Shown in pieces: positions 32,395 to 41,960 of a stretch of DNA of 64,000 nt. The position numbers were made by a program, and so were the translations under genes. The DNA is from Phytophthora hibernalis (taxonomy: Eukaryota; Oomycota; Peronosporomycetes; Peronosporales; Peronosporaceae). The notes under the pieces were generated by a model. It made no database searches and was not told where the DNA came from. It saw nothing but the letters and a program-made list of their open reading frames with translations. Position 1 is the stretch's first letter, and each line of letters opens with the position of its first letter. The DNA lies in assembly GCA_012656075.1 (NCBI GenBank), contig JAAKBF010000056.1, positions 558,001 to 622,000 on the forward strand, in the 5' to 3' direction.

Positions 32395-32880
32395 CTACTT
32401 GTGCACTTCGAACTTCCACTCGACGCCGTACACTCCCACCGACTGTTCTCCTTCCTCGTCGTAGTCTGCCCAGTCGTCGCTTAGATCCACATCGTCAAAC
32501 GCGGCATGACGTCCCGCCGAGATGACGCGGTAGCCGCTCTCCGGGTGCCATGCGTAGGGCTCGAGGCCGCGGCACTCGAAGCCCACAAAGGGCACGAACT
32601 CGCCCGAATCACCACCTGTGAGTTCGCGCGTGAGCTTCTTGACGTCACGCACGACCGTGAGCTGCGACGGTTTGTTGGCACCCGGCCACTTGAGCGTGAA
32701 GTGCACCTCTCCCCGGCCACCAGCCACGTCCACCGCCTCCTCGTCCGACACGAACACGGCCTCGCGCTTCTCTTCGCCGCGCGGCTCCTTCACGTCAAGA
32801 CACCAGCGATGCAGCGCGGGAGCGGCCAGCGTCTCCACGTTCTCCAGGTCCGCCTTGACGTACAGCACGAAGAGCACCAT
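32395..32880 (-). CDS. CZIB/DUF866 (UPF0587) family protein lacking the CxxC zinc sites
   Basis: 161 residues from ATG 32880. The family core is clear: an N-terminal FVLYVKADLENV strand, GGRGEVHFTLKW, FVGFECRGLEPYAWHPESGY and DWADYDEEGEQSVGVY, collinear with human C1orf123/CZIB. That protein holds zinc with two CxxC pairs, one after the first strands and one mid-protein. Here the corresponding segments read KEPRGEEKREAV and KWPGANKPSQLT, with no cysteine. Metal binding is therefore presumably lost, unless this is a diverged paralogue. Divergent from the GH123-like gene, with about 125 bp between start codons. Confidence 0.85.
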   Translation of the reverse strand: MVLFVLYVKADLENVETLAAPALHRWCLDVKEPRGEEKREAVFVSDEEAVDVAGGRGEVHFTLKWPGANKPSQLTVVRDVKKLTRELTGGDSGEFVPFVGFECRGLEPYAWHPESGYRVISAGRHAAFDDVDLSDDWADYDEEGEQSVGVYGVEWKFEVHK

Positions 32881-32944
32881 CTGGCTGTCTTGATGCGGAT
32901 TGCAGAGTGAATGTCGAATTTGGATGCGGAATGGCTGGTTTCCC

Positions 32945-32966
32945 TTAGGGTTTGGCCAAACCCTAA
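32945..32966. promoter_or_regulatory. 22-bp perfect palindrome with telo-box words in a bidirectional promoter
   Basis: The sequence is TTAGGGTTTGG followed by its exact reverse complement CCAAACCCTAA. It is centred between the divergent start codons at 32880 and 33006. Each half contains the TTTAGGG-type telomeric unit (AAACCCTAA telo-box), known in plants as a promoter element of translation and cell-cycle genes. A role here is inference. Confidence 0.6.
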
Positions 32967-33005
32967 TTTGCTTCTTTGACTCACTTCGGAAAGCCGCGAT
33001 CCAAG

Positions 33006-35603
33006 ATGGAGGCGGGGAACACAGCCGGGGACGCGTCTCCGCGCGCGCAGCAGCAGAGCGGCGGCTTCCAGCGCCAGGGCAGCGGCGTAGACGAGCGCAT
33101 ACGCTCAGCAAGTGGCAGCTTCGCGGCCCCCGACGAGCACGCAGACGACGACGCGTCCATGTCGAACGACGAGTCCATGTCCTCGTCCTCGAGTCTGGAC
33201 ATCGAGGGCGTCCAGGATCTGGAGCGCAGTGGTCACTCAGAGCCACGACAGGACCCGACGCACCGCGCCAACTCGTTCGACGACTTTGCGCGGCAATTAC
33301 CGTACCAAGACAATAGTAATTTAAACAATATTGCGCCTCCACGTCCCACGAGCTTCTCGTTCGACGTGGTGGACGCTTCGATAAGTGGACAGACGCCGTC
33401 TACACATGGTATGTGGCTGTTGACGCAGTTCGCACCTGCCATGGCGAAGACTATGAGGAGTGCAGACCCTACTGCAGATATGGAGGACGACGAACCTTTT
33501 GACGAGGAGACAGAAAGATCCCAAGCTGCTCAAGTTAATAATGCTCATGGCAATGAAGGGGTTGCTCAGGTCGGAGAGCAGAACGGAAACACGTCAGGAA
33601 ATAGACGAGTGGCGTGGGCCTCACCGACGGCTCATGTGGAGCTGCCTGAAGGAGTGAGGCTTACCTCCGCTAGAAATGAGGTCACGGGCGTTCAGCTCAG
33701 ATTGAGGTCCAATGTGCCCTTTTTGGTGACGACGGACACGAGTAATTGGCTGCTGCCATTGGGACACGGACCGAGAGCAAGGGTGGCGGTGGATACGAGG
33801 TTCGTCCCGCCCCACATGCTAAAGATTGAATCTTTCGTGGTGGGCTGTGTGGAAGATGAGAACTCGGATTTGGTTATGGAGACATTGGAGCGCACTGGAG
33901 CTAGCAACAAGGCTGCGAGGGAGCACGCTGTATATGTACGTGTCCGTGTGGGCGAAAATTTGGAGCCGGGAGTGTATGAGATGCCATTGCGCGTGTTCAC
34001 ACAGGAGGCAGGCTTTCGTGATGAACAATTAACGTGGTCGAGCAGTTTTGCAGTGCGTGTCGTGGATGTAAGGCTTCCCATGCCGAGTAATTGGCGCTTT
34101 CGATTGGATTTATGGCAGCATTGGACTGCCGTGGCACGTGCACATCGCGTTGCGTTGTGGAGTAACCGGCATTTTGAGCTCATCGATCGGTATATGGCAC
34201 CGCTGTCGGAAATGGGTCAAAAATGCTTGTCTGTTGTGGCCACGGAGATGCCGTGGGCGGGTCAGCAGTGCTACATGGAGGAGCAAAATGCATCCGCTTT
34301 GTTTGAGCACGCCGTGTTGGAAGTGTATGAAGATCCGGCACATGGCGTTCCTTTGTCATTAGATTTTACACACTTTGATCGCCTGTTGAAGCTAGCGGCG
34401 CACCACCATTTAGACCACGAGATCGAAGTGTTCGGTCTTCTTTCAGTGTGGCGCGACCCGGTTGCAGGATTTAACGCTCCTGCTGAGCTCACCGCGCATC
34501 ATCTTCGACCGCCTCCAATTGCACCAGCTCCTGACCCAGCGCCCGCTTCAGAAGCGCGTCATCGAAGCTCCTCTTCTGGCTCCGGGCTGACCTCTCCGAC
34601 TGCTGTATCGTCAACAATGCAAAATGTTGGTAGTAATGGAAACAGCCAAACGCAAGACCAGCCAAACACATCCGCATCGCCACCGCCGTCTTCTCCGACG
34701 GCTTCTTCACAGCAGCCTGCGTTTGTGATTGACGGCTGGCGAATCCGGTGTCAGGACCGCACGACTCAACGTGTGCGTTACCTGAGGCGAGTTTCCGAGG
34801 TCGAGTCGTTCATTGAGCAGTTCTACGCTCACTGTGTAGCTTTGGAGATTGCAGATCGCGTACGGATCTGTGCTGACGAACCGCGGGACGTTGCTGTCTT
34901 CCATGAACAGTTGCGTTTTATGCAGCGGTTGGCGCCTAATTTCCGTATCAAGCTGGCGGTTAACCACCCTGAGTTTTTCTCACCAGCGTATGCCCCACCT
35001 CAAGTGGCTGACTACGTGCCGCTATTACCGCTGGCGTGTGCTGACCTGGAGTTAACACGTCGTTTGGCCAACGATGCTCGTGCCCGCGGTGGGCACGTCA
35101 GCTGGTACGTTTGCTGCGGTCCAGCATTCCCAAACCAGTTTGTATCGTCGCCACTTGTTGAAGGCGAGCTCGTTGGATACCTCACTTTCTTCTTCGAGCT
35201 TGACGGCTTTCTTCGATGGAACTACTGCCTCTGGCCGGCAAGGCCATGGGACGATCTTCGGTGGCGTGCTCCAATGTGGAAGGTGGGAGATATGTATTTT
35301 GTGCTTCCAGGTCACGACGGTTGGCCCGTGGAGACGCTACGTCTCGAATCCCTGCGCTTTGCGGGTCAGGCTTTTGAACTGTTGGCACTCGCCCAGGAAA
35401 CACTGGCGCCAGCGCAGATGCAGCAGCTGCAGCGCACGGTCGCCGAGCAGATTTTGCGGTCAAGCGACTTGGAAGAGTTTGGGCGTTGCGCAGACCGAGC
35501 GCGCGAGGACCTGTACTCACTTGATCCCCTGGACTACCAGCGCGCCAAGACGATCATCCTCGACACCCTTGCAGCAGCAGCAGTCAAAGGTGGGGCAACG
35601 TAA
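33006..35603 (+). CDS. DUF4091 / GH123-like protein
   Basis: Single exon, 865 residues from ATG 33006 (an in-frame ATG at 32976 is possible). The first ~215 residues are disordered and Ser/Asp-rich. A beta-sandwich-like region follows (about 220-370), then a TIM-barrel region with a Ser/Pro-rich insertion (about 530-590). The C-terminal hallmark is GFLRWNYCLW, WKVGDMYFVLPGHDGWPVETLRLESLR and AFELLALAQ, matching the DUF4091 end of GH123 N-acetylgalactosaminidase-like proteins. No signal peptide is visible, so it is probably intracellular. Substrate unknown. The family is mainly bacterial, so ancient transfer is possible. Confidence 0.7.
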   Translation: MEAGNTAGDASPRAQQQSGGFQRQGSGVDERIRSASGSFAAPDEHADDDASMSNDESMSSSSSLDIEGVQDLERSGHSEPRQDPTHRANSFDDFARQLPYQDNSNLNNIAPPRPTSFSFDVVDASISGQTPSTHGMWLLTQFAPAMAKTMRSADPTADMEDDEPFDEETERSQAAQVNNAHGNEGVAQVGEQNGNTSGNRRVAWASPTAHVELPEGVRLTSARNEVTGVQLRLRSNVPFLVTTDTSNWLLPLGHGPRARVAVDTRFVPPHMLKIESFVVGCVEDENSDLVMETLERTGASNKAAREHAVYVRVRVGENLEPGVYEMPLRVFTQEAGFRDEQLTWSSSFAVRVVDVRLPMPSNWRFRLDLWQHWTAVARAHRVALWSNRHFELIDRYMAPLSEMGQKCLSVVATEMPWAGQQCYMEEQNASALFEHAVLEVYEDPAHGVPLSLDFTHFDRLLKLAAHHHLDHEIEVFGLLSVWRDPVAGFNAPAELTAHHLRPPPIAPAPDPAPASEARHRSSSSGSGLTSPTAVSSTMQNVGSNGNSQTQDQPNTSASPPPSSPTASSQQPAFVIDGWRIRCQDRTTQRVRYLRRVSEVESFIEQFYAHCVALEIADRVRICADEPRDVAVFHEQLRFMQRLAPNFRIKLAVNHPEFFSPAYAPPQVADYVPLLPLACADLELTRRLANDARARGGHVSWYVCCGPAFPNQFVSSPLVEGELVGYLTFFFELDGFLRWNYCLWPARPWDDLRWRAPMWKVGDMYFVLPGHDGWPVETLRLESLRFAGQAFELLALAQETLAPAQMQQLQRTVAEQILRSSDLEEFGRCADRAREDLYSLDPLDYQRAKTIILDTLAAAAVKGGAT

Positions 35604-35763
35604 GCGAACAAAGAGGATTTTGCTTAAGCGACTGATGTCGAAGAAATTCAAGTTCTCGAGCTCAACCCTCATGTTGCAGAACGAAGGAAACGAAGAGAAT
35701 GAAAGTAGATTGAACAATTCTTCATGTTGCTTTGAACTTAAAATGACTACACTGCGTACGAAG

Positions 35764-35965
35764 GCTCATATGGTGATGCATGTAAAAGTTTCCACACGTG
35801 GTTTCAGAACAGGTCTGAGAATACTATAATCATCGCCTTGATAGAAGAGCGCATAGCTCAATAATGCAATATTGAGGAGTGGGAAGACTCATATGGTGAT
35901 GCATGTTAGAGTATCCACATGATGTTTCAGAACAGGTCTGTGTTGGATATTTTAATCATCGTCTT
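35764..35965 (+). repeat. Two-copy tandem repeat, period ~124 bp
   Basis: Two ~78-bp blocks (35764-35841 and 35888-35965) share CTCATATGGTGATGCATGT, GTTTCAGAACAGGTCTG and AATCATCG. The 46 bp between them is not repeated. They lie just downstream of the GH123-like gene. Confidence 0.7.
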
Positions 35966-37656
35966 CCCGGTCAAACACAGAAGTACACAGGAGAAGTGGA
36001 GAGAGTCTGAAAATGGATGCTCAACATTTGCCGATGTAGGCGGCTTTCATGAAGGGAATCCGAAAAAGGTTTATCGTCACCCTCTCTCCATCCAATACAA
36101 GAAACACACAATATACAAATAAAAATAAACTGAAGATGTCGCCTCAGAAACACAGGTGTAAGAAGTCCACACGTTTGTCCGAAGACCAAAGGGTAGTTTA
36201 GGTGGTAATGATAAGAAGTTATCCTCATCAGCGACATCCAGGGACCCCACACGCAAATATACCGATAGTTGTTTCATCAAAATTCTTATAGGTGTTCGGT
36301 TTATCGACACAACAAAGCTTTGAGCAAGCTCGCAGCCATCGTTTCCGAGTGGTGCATGAATGATTTAATCATCAACAACTTCGCGATCGGGTCCCCACAT
36401 ACAACACACATGCGTATAGATATGAGCAGCTATGTTGACTTCGCCGCACCAGGCACCCTGAAGCACCCGCATTGCCACCATCACCACCCGAAAGTAGATC
36501 AGGCAAAATCACGAACGCTCGAAGCGCACACAGCAGCGGAATCCGTAGTAAGCTCGCTCTTCACTTTTGCTTCTGTGAAAAAGTACCGGGTCCAATCACA
36601 AATGCTCACCCACCAGGCAGTGACAGCTCCAGCGCACGCAACAACACTCCAACTCGAACTTTTCAGCGCAAGTCGAAGATTGCCACGTACACCTTCACTG
36701 TCGACCCAACAGGATGCAGAATATTGCCGGCGTGGAGTATGAAGAAGCAACATGTAGGTTATACAACATACAGATGGATACAGCTAGCAAGAGAGGTCAG
36801 AACTTTGAGCAATTTCATTGCCATAAGGCAGATCATGAACACGGACCAAAGTATGTGGTCATCACTCCTCTCGATCATACAAATACAGGTGAGTAGAGTG
36901 CTCATTTTATGGGTGATAGTGATATATTCGATTCTTCACGGCTAGTTGGTACAAGCCAAATCAGACACTAGTTTCATCATCGCACTCCAGATACGGATAT
37001 ACACAATATACAGATATACACACATGTATACACGTACTCAATCTTGGATCGGCTGGACTCGGAGTTTGCATATAATGATTCCGGATGCAGCTATCTTCCG
37101 CACGGTTTATGGTTCTCAGAAGAGGGAGCTTGGGATCTTCATCGCCCTGCACGTTCGACTCACGCTGCTGAATACTGAAAACGTGGATCCGAGACCGTTG
37201 ACAATTGAAGAATGATCGCTCCCAACGTCCGCTCCGGAGTCCCGCAGGGGTATCCAACCGTTTTGAGCGAGATATTTTTAAGCGTAATTACACATCGGCG
37301 TGATTGGATTGGCTGCCTCTTTTTACCAAAAACGAACTTAGTAGGGGGCAGCTTGCTACCGGCACTGTATTATACTATAATACATGCTACAGTACTATAA
37401 TACCGGCACCGGTACATGTATTAATAGAATAACCCATGAATGTGATGAAGACCATGCAGAATGTGTCCCTGTAACTTGTTTTTATCTAACGGATAAGCGC
37501 CTGGAGGACGCCATGACCCTACTGCACCGGGAGCATGCAGTTTTTCCTCCCTATGCGCTGCCGACCCGACCGGCATACGCCCAGCACTGACTTCCTGTCG
37601 GCTGGGCTAATACTGCTACACGACTTGAGCTGAGCTCTACAGCCCAAGCAGCACAA
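35966..37656. other. Long spacer with unassigned fragments
   Basis: Several frames of 80-157 codons exist on both strands (for example 36269-36742 + and 36961-37257 -), but none has a recognised motif and none joins into a plausible gene by eye. TACATGTA and ACCGGT palindromes recur near 37390-37425. Decayed transposon DNA is the likeliest explanation. Confidence 0.35.
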
Positions 37657-39045
37657 CTACGATTCCACTGGATCAGCTTCAACTGACGGCGTCGCTGCTG
37701 TCGACGAATGCATGTGCCCCTGGATCCGCACCATCACGATGTCCAGGTCCTCCGGCGAGCTGAAGCGCATCAGGTATGTCGCCGGGATGAACTTTTTCTC
37801 CGCTTCCGGGTATTCGTTGGCTTCCAACACTGTCAGCAGCATTGTCTTCTCTGTCTTCTTCTCGCACACCAGACAGGAGCTCAAGCTCGCGTTCATCAGC
37901 AGCTTGGTGCCAGGGCCGTGCGTGTACGACTCGCGCCGCATCACCACACGCGCAGTCGACTTGTCGCCATCAGCCTTTGCGTCCTTTGTATTCAGCACCC
38001 GCAACGGACCGATTCCCACTTCTGCATAGTCGTTATCGACCAACTTGAACAACTTAGCGCGTTTCTGTAGTAGCCACAGCAGGAGAGAGAGGTGTTAGTC
38101 TCCAGCAAGCGTTGCAACTAGCGCAGTCACCGAAATGCACACACCTCGACCAAAATATGTTCGCCCTCCTCTCCGTTCGCTAACTGCACACACCAAAAGC
38201 AAAGACAACCCGGTTCAGCACACAAGAATCCACCAAGTTGCATCTGTGCATGCCTACCTCAGCTTCCGTCAGGGCCGGCACAACGGGCTCCGCCTTCTTC
38301 GCCACTTCAGAGTCCGAGAAATCCGTCGCCGAGCTCGATGATGCCTTGGCACCAAAGCCATCCGAGTCCGACTGCACTGTAGCAAATGACGCGAACGTGG
38401 CGGGAGACTTGTTCTGAAAGGACGCAAAGCCGCTCGAGCTGCTGGTCTCCGACGACGAAGACGTTACCTCTCCAAATCCACCCGAGACCTTCGTGGCAAA
38501 ACCTCCAGATCCGTCCGTAAAAGACGACGATACCTTGGTGCCGAATCCATTGACAGTTGAGGGCGACGTGAAGGCCGCAAAGGCGTTCTTGCCACTGAAG
38601 GCGCTGAAGCCCCCAAAGGCGCTGCCCGTCGTGTTGGGTTTGATCTCCTTCTGCTCCTTCTCCTTGGTGGTAGCTCCAGCCTCCAGTTCCTCTGTAGCAG
38701 GCGACGTAGAAGCGGACGAATCCTTCTCAGCAGCCTCCTGAGCCCGTAAAAGAGCCCGTTAGCCCTCAATTTGCGGCATTTCAACGCCTAATAAGCGGGC
38801 AACGCACCTCGTGACCGCCGATCTCGGGCTGCGGGGCGGCGTTCTCGTCGATTTTCACCTTCTTGACGTCTTCCGTCACTTTGGCGTCCACATCGAGTCG
38901 CACCTTCTTGACAATCTGTCGACAGAGGAAGAAAATCACGTTAGAGCGTCCAAAAGGCGGAAGATTTTCACACTCAGCGCGCGCCCACCGGCTGGTGCTC
39001 GTCGTCCACCGGATCCGGCTTCTCGTGCTCGCCCTTGGTGGCCAT
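37657..39045 (-). CDS. NUP50/Nup2-like nucleoporin with RanBP1-type domain
   Basis: Five exons (39045-38989, 38915-38808, 38737-38258, 38183-38145, 38064-37657) with in-frame GT-AG junctions. The N-terminus carries a basic KKVRLDVD motif. The middle has FG/GF motifs (SAFGGFSAFSG, GFGTKVSS, GGFGEV). The C-terminus is a Ran-binding domain (NGEEGEHILVEKRAKLFKL...GIGPLRVLNT...TARVVMRRES...LLMNASL). This is the NUP50/Nup2 layout: a mobile basket nucleoporin that helps release cargo from importin-alpha with Ran. Divergent from chromo-barrel gene 1, with 176 bp between starts. Confidence 0.85.
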
Positions 39046-39137
39046 GGGGACGCCTCGCTGCGTGGGGTGGGGCTCCTCCTTCGGTCTGATTGCCCAGCCA
39101 GCACTGGGCTTTGACTGGTCGCTTCAGAACCGTCTGC

Positions 39138-39163
39138 GATTGGCTGATATTCAGTAGCCAATC
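39138..39163. promoter_or_regulatory. Inverted pair of CCAAT boxes
   Basis: GATTGGCT and AGCCAATC face each other across 10 bases in the NUP50-chromo spacer. They could serve NF-Y type factors for both genes. A further ATTGGCT lies upstream of chromo-barrel gene 2 (about 40070). Confidence 0.5.
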
Positions 39164-39197
39164 ACAGTCTGTTTATAGGTTCAGAGTCAGAGTCTCG

Positions 39198-39213
39198 GCT
39201 CATTTGAACTTTG
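39198..39213 (+). promoter_or_regulatory. Oomycete Inr of chromo-barrel gene 1
   Basis: GCTCATTTGAACTTTG lies 8 bp before the ATG at 39222 and fits the oomycete initiator consensus. Confidence 0.5.
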
Positions 39214-39221
39214 CGCTCGAG

Positions 39222-39830
39222 ATGGTGATCAGGGTAGCGGACACGGTGCTCGTGTACTACGACCTGCTGATTTTCGACGCCGAAGTGCTCCAGATCGAGG
39301 CCAACGGAGAGAAGAACAGGTACTACGTGCACTTCCCGGGCTGGTCGGACAACTGGGACGAGTGGATCGCGCAAGAGAACGTGCTGGAGGACACGCCCGC
39401 CAACCGCGAGCGTCAGAAGAAGGCCAAAGAGGAGCTGCTGGTGCACAACTCTACAGGCAACGGTATGCAACCGCCCAGGCCAATGCAGCAAGACGCAGCA
39501 GCCAGTAGAAGACCCAGTACGCTGCCCGGTTCGGAGCGACTCGTAGCCCTGATTGGCTGGATGAAGACGCTGGACGACTCGCTCACGTCACTCGACCAGC
39601 AGGTAAAGGGCCTCATGCGTGAACAGATTAGTCAGGAGGTGGGCACAGTGCAGCTGAAAAAGAGGAAGGCGGAGGCGGAGGTGCACAAGGCGGAGCTCGA
39701 GGTGCAAGTGGCCAGGGATCTCAAGAGAGTCAAGGTGGTCGAGGAGACCGCCATGGCTCGCAAGAGACTCAAGGATGCAGGCATCTCCCAGAAAGAGATC
39801 GACGCGGTCTTGCCTGCTGCTGGTCGATAG
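39222..39830 (+). CDS. Chromo-barrel protein 1 (no MRG domain)
   Basis: 202 residues, single exon. Residues 1-60 form a Tudor-knot/chromo barrel like that of MRG15 (VADTVLVYYDLLIFDAEVL, YYVHFPGWSDNWDEW). The MRG domain is absent. The C-terminal half is a charged coiled coil (LKKRKAEAEVHKAELEVQVA) ending KEIDAVLPAAGR. The aromatic residues of the methyl-lysine pocket (Tyr, Phe, Trp, Trp) are present. Probably a chromatin reader or adaptor; the exact role is unknown. Tandem paralogue of the next gene. Confidence 0.75.
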   Translation: MVIRVADTVLVYYDLLIFDAEVLQIEANGEKNRYYVHFPGWSDNWDEWIAQENVLEDTPANRERQKKAKEELLVHNSTGNGMQPPRPMQQDAAASRRPSTLPGSERLVALIGWMKTLDDSLTSLDQQVKGLMREQISQEVGTVQLKKRKAEAEVHKAELEVQVARDLKRVKVVEETAMARKRLKDAGISQKEIDAVLPAAGR

Positions 39831-40153
39831 ACCCCATCACGCTGGCGAGAAGGAGGCATTGACGAAACCAGCGATAGACAAGGACCCGACTGCATCACAC
39901 TCCGCCTATACAATGATCTCACGCGCTGCCAAGTGGACCAGCCTTCCGCCAGCCTTGTAACAGTGAACTAATAAAGAGAAAGCCGAGTTGGCGACGGCAA
40001 GACGCAGTCGTCCCGCTCCACCATGATAGCAACGTGGCACAGGACTCATCACCTCCGTCAAGGATTGTGATTGGCTGACGACGATCTACAGACTGAAGTA
40101 CAGAGTCTATTAATAGCTGATACCAATCTACGTTAGCCTACAAATCGTTGATC

Positions 40154-40729
40154 ATGGACGTCAAGGTCGGTGACTCGGTGCTGGTCTCACACGGCTCTCT
40201 GTTGCTGGAAGCCGAGGCGAAGAAGACCAAAGCTGCAGAAATGGACGTGGAGAAGCTCCTGGTGCACTATGTGGCGGATGCGGACCAACCGGACGAGTGG
40301 GTGACGCAGGAGCGAGTGCTGGAAGACACGCCGACCAATCGAGAGCTGCAGACGAAGGGCGAGGACAGCAGCCAGAGTGAAGCGTCCAGTGCTTCAGCCA
40401 CCTTTGATACGTTCTGTGGACCTAAACGACTGGACGCCATGGCTGCGTGGATGAACACGGTGGACGACGCACTCGTCCGCTTGGACCAAGACGTCAAGAA
40501 GGTCGTTCGGTACCAGCCGGAGCAAGCAGCCCATCTGCAAGAGCTGGAAAGGAGGAAGAAGGAAGCGTTGGAGGAGAAGGCAGTGCTGGAAGCTGCTGAG
40601 CTGAAAGAGCTTACGAGGGTGAAGGTGGCGGAGGAGACGGCTCTGGCGCGGAAACGACTGCAAACCGCAGGAGTCGCCCAGGAAGAGATTGACTCCATCC
40701 TACCGGTGATACCACACACGAGCTGCTAG
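40154..40729 (+). CDS. Chromo-barrel protein 2, tandem paralogue
   Basis: 191 residues from ATG 40154. Same plan as the 39222 gene, sharing LEDTP(A/T)NRE, the coiled coil and the ending QEEIDSILP. In the barrel, the WSDNWDEW aromatic motif is reduced to DADQPDEW and the preceding YYVHF to LLVHYV, so part of the methyl-lysine cage is missing. This suggests divergence after duplication. Confidence 0.75.
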   Translation: MDVKVGDSVLVSHGSLLLEAEAKKTKAAEMDVEKLLVHYVADADQPDEWVTQERVLEDTPTNRELQTKGEDSSQSEASSASATFDTFCGPKRLDAMAAWMNTVDDALVRLDQDVKKVVRYQPEQAAHLQELERRKKEALEEKAVLEAAELKELTRVKVAEETALARKRLQTAGVAQEEIDSILPVIPHTSC

Positions 40730-41562
40730 CTCGGCTAGTTGTAGCAGAAGATTAAGGTTGCGGGAACTATTACGCGAGACAACAATGGATGTGATGTGAG
40801 TATGACTGGATTGCGATAAGGATTCTTCACGTTTGAGCGTAGATCCTAGATCTACACGTACATGTACTGTAGTGGCATCGACTGCTATGGGCAAGAGTTC
40901 CAGCATGGTGCACGTGAATAGCTGTCTTCCCCGGTAATGTCACGGCCACATTACGCAGCTCACACTACCGGGTAACGGCTATCATGCGTCCCAGCACAGC
41001 ACGTGCCCTACCCAGCTTGAAAAACGCGGTCTGGATAGGAATTGCCATTCACCTGCGAGGGCAATAAAGCAGTCAAACTCATCAACAGTGTTGACAACAC
41101 ATCTTCAAGGACAGCTCGTACAAACAGTAAAGTTACCGGTAGCTAATAGGCACGAACCGGGTCAAGAACGGCATCACCACCCCGTCACTCCGTAGATGAT
41201 CTTCTTCAAGAAGAGCTGCGAGCTCCAGGACGCAGATAAAGTTCGTCGTGAGCCGCTTCGTCCACACAAGCATATCTCGATGCATTGCTTTATGGTCTTC
41301 ATGGCCTCGCTCTTCATTGTAAAGTCCTCAACGTTAACATAAGTTATGGTGTCGTACTGGCCTAATTATTATGGTCTTCCAGAGGTTGTTGCGCAAGGAT
41401 TCTCCCGGCGGTACGTTTACCAGCATACAAACTACCATACAAAACGCCATGTTGAAGTTGGCGAAACGTGGAAGTCTCCTCGTGCTCTCGACGCTCCTCA
41501 TTCTCCAATCTTCCCCAAGCCATCAAGTCAAGACCCAAGCCCAACCTACTCCTTCATCCACC
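40730..41562. other. Spacer without a clear gene
   Basis: Contains an ACCGGTAG word near 41140 and short protein-like frames (about 41170-41340) without a known family. The frames at 41346-41658 overlap the 5' region and first exon of the next gene. Confidence 0.4.
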
Positions 41563-41887
41563 ATGGTCGCCCGCGTCGCTGCAAAGAAAGGATCCGTGTG
41601 GCTCGCTGACCCCGCCGTACGTGCCTCTCCTGCGTCCACTGCCCTCTCTAGATGCTAACCTTCTCTCTTCACAGACGTACCCTCTACTGGCTGCAATGGG
41701 CGTGGCCGCCGTCTTATGCGTGTCAACGGGCGTGCGTCACCTGACGACGAGCCCCGACGTCAAGTGGGACCGAGAGGTCCGCAAGAACCCGGAGATGGCG
41801 CTTAAGGACCGCTCCGAGTGGCGTTCGCACCGCAAAGTCATCTCAAGTCTGCGTCCGAACGCTGTCAACGCGTACCACGACAAGTAG
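41563..41887 (+). CDS. B12D / MLRQ-like mitochondrial protein
   Basis: Two exons (41563-41616, 41675-41887) joined by a 58-bp GT-AG intron give an 88-residue protein. A basic start precedes YPLLAAMGVAAVLCVSTGVRHL, a single membrane helix, and then SPDVKWDREVRKNPEM. This pattern is shared by plant B12D and the NDUFA4/MLRQ group, small inner-membrane proteins linked to respiratory complexes I/IV. Convergent with LpxC, 73 bp apart. Confidence 0.75.
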
Positions 41888-41960
41888 GCGCTCGTGCAGT
41901 CAGCCACCACCAGTGCACTCCCAATAAGCAACACTAATAGCACGTCCATTGGCCTTTTAC

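Noticed and set aside
32945..32966. Internal telomeric repeat
   Set aside because: Only one unit on each strand, in a promoter, so not an interstitial telomere array; kept as a telo-box palindrome.
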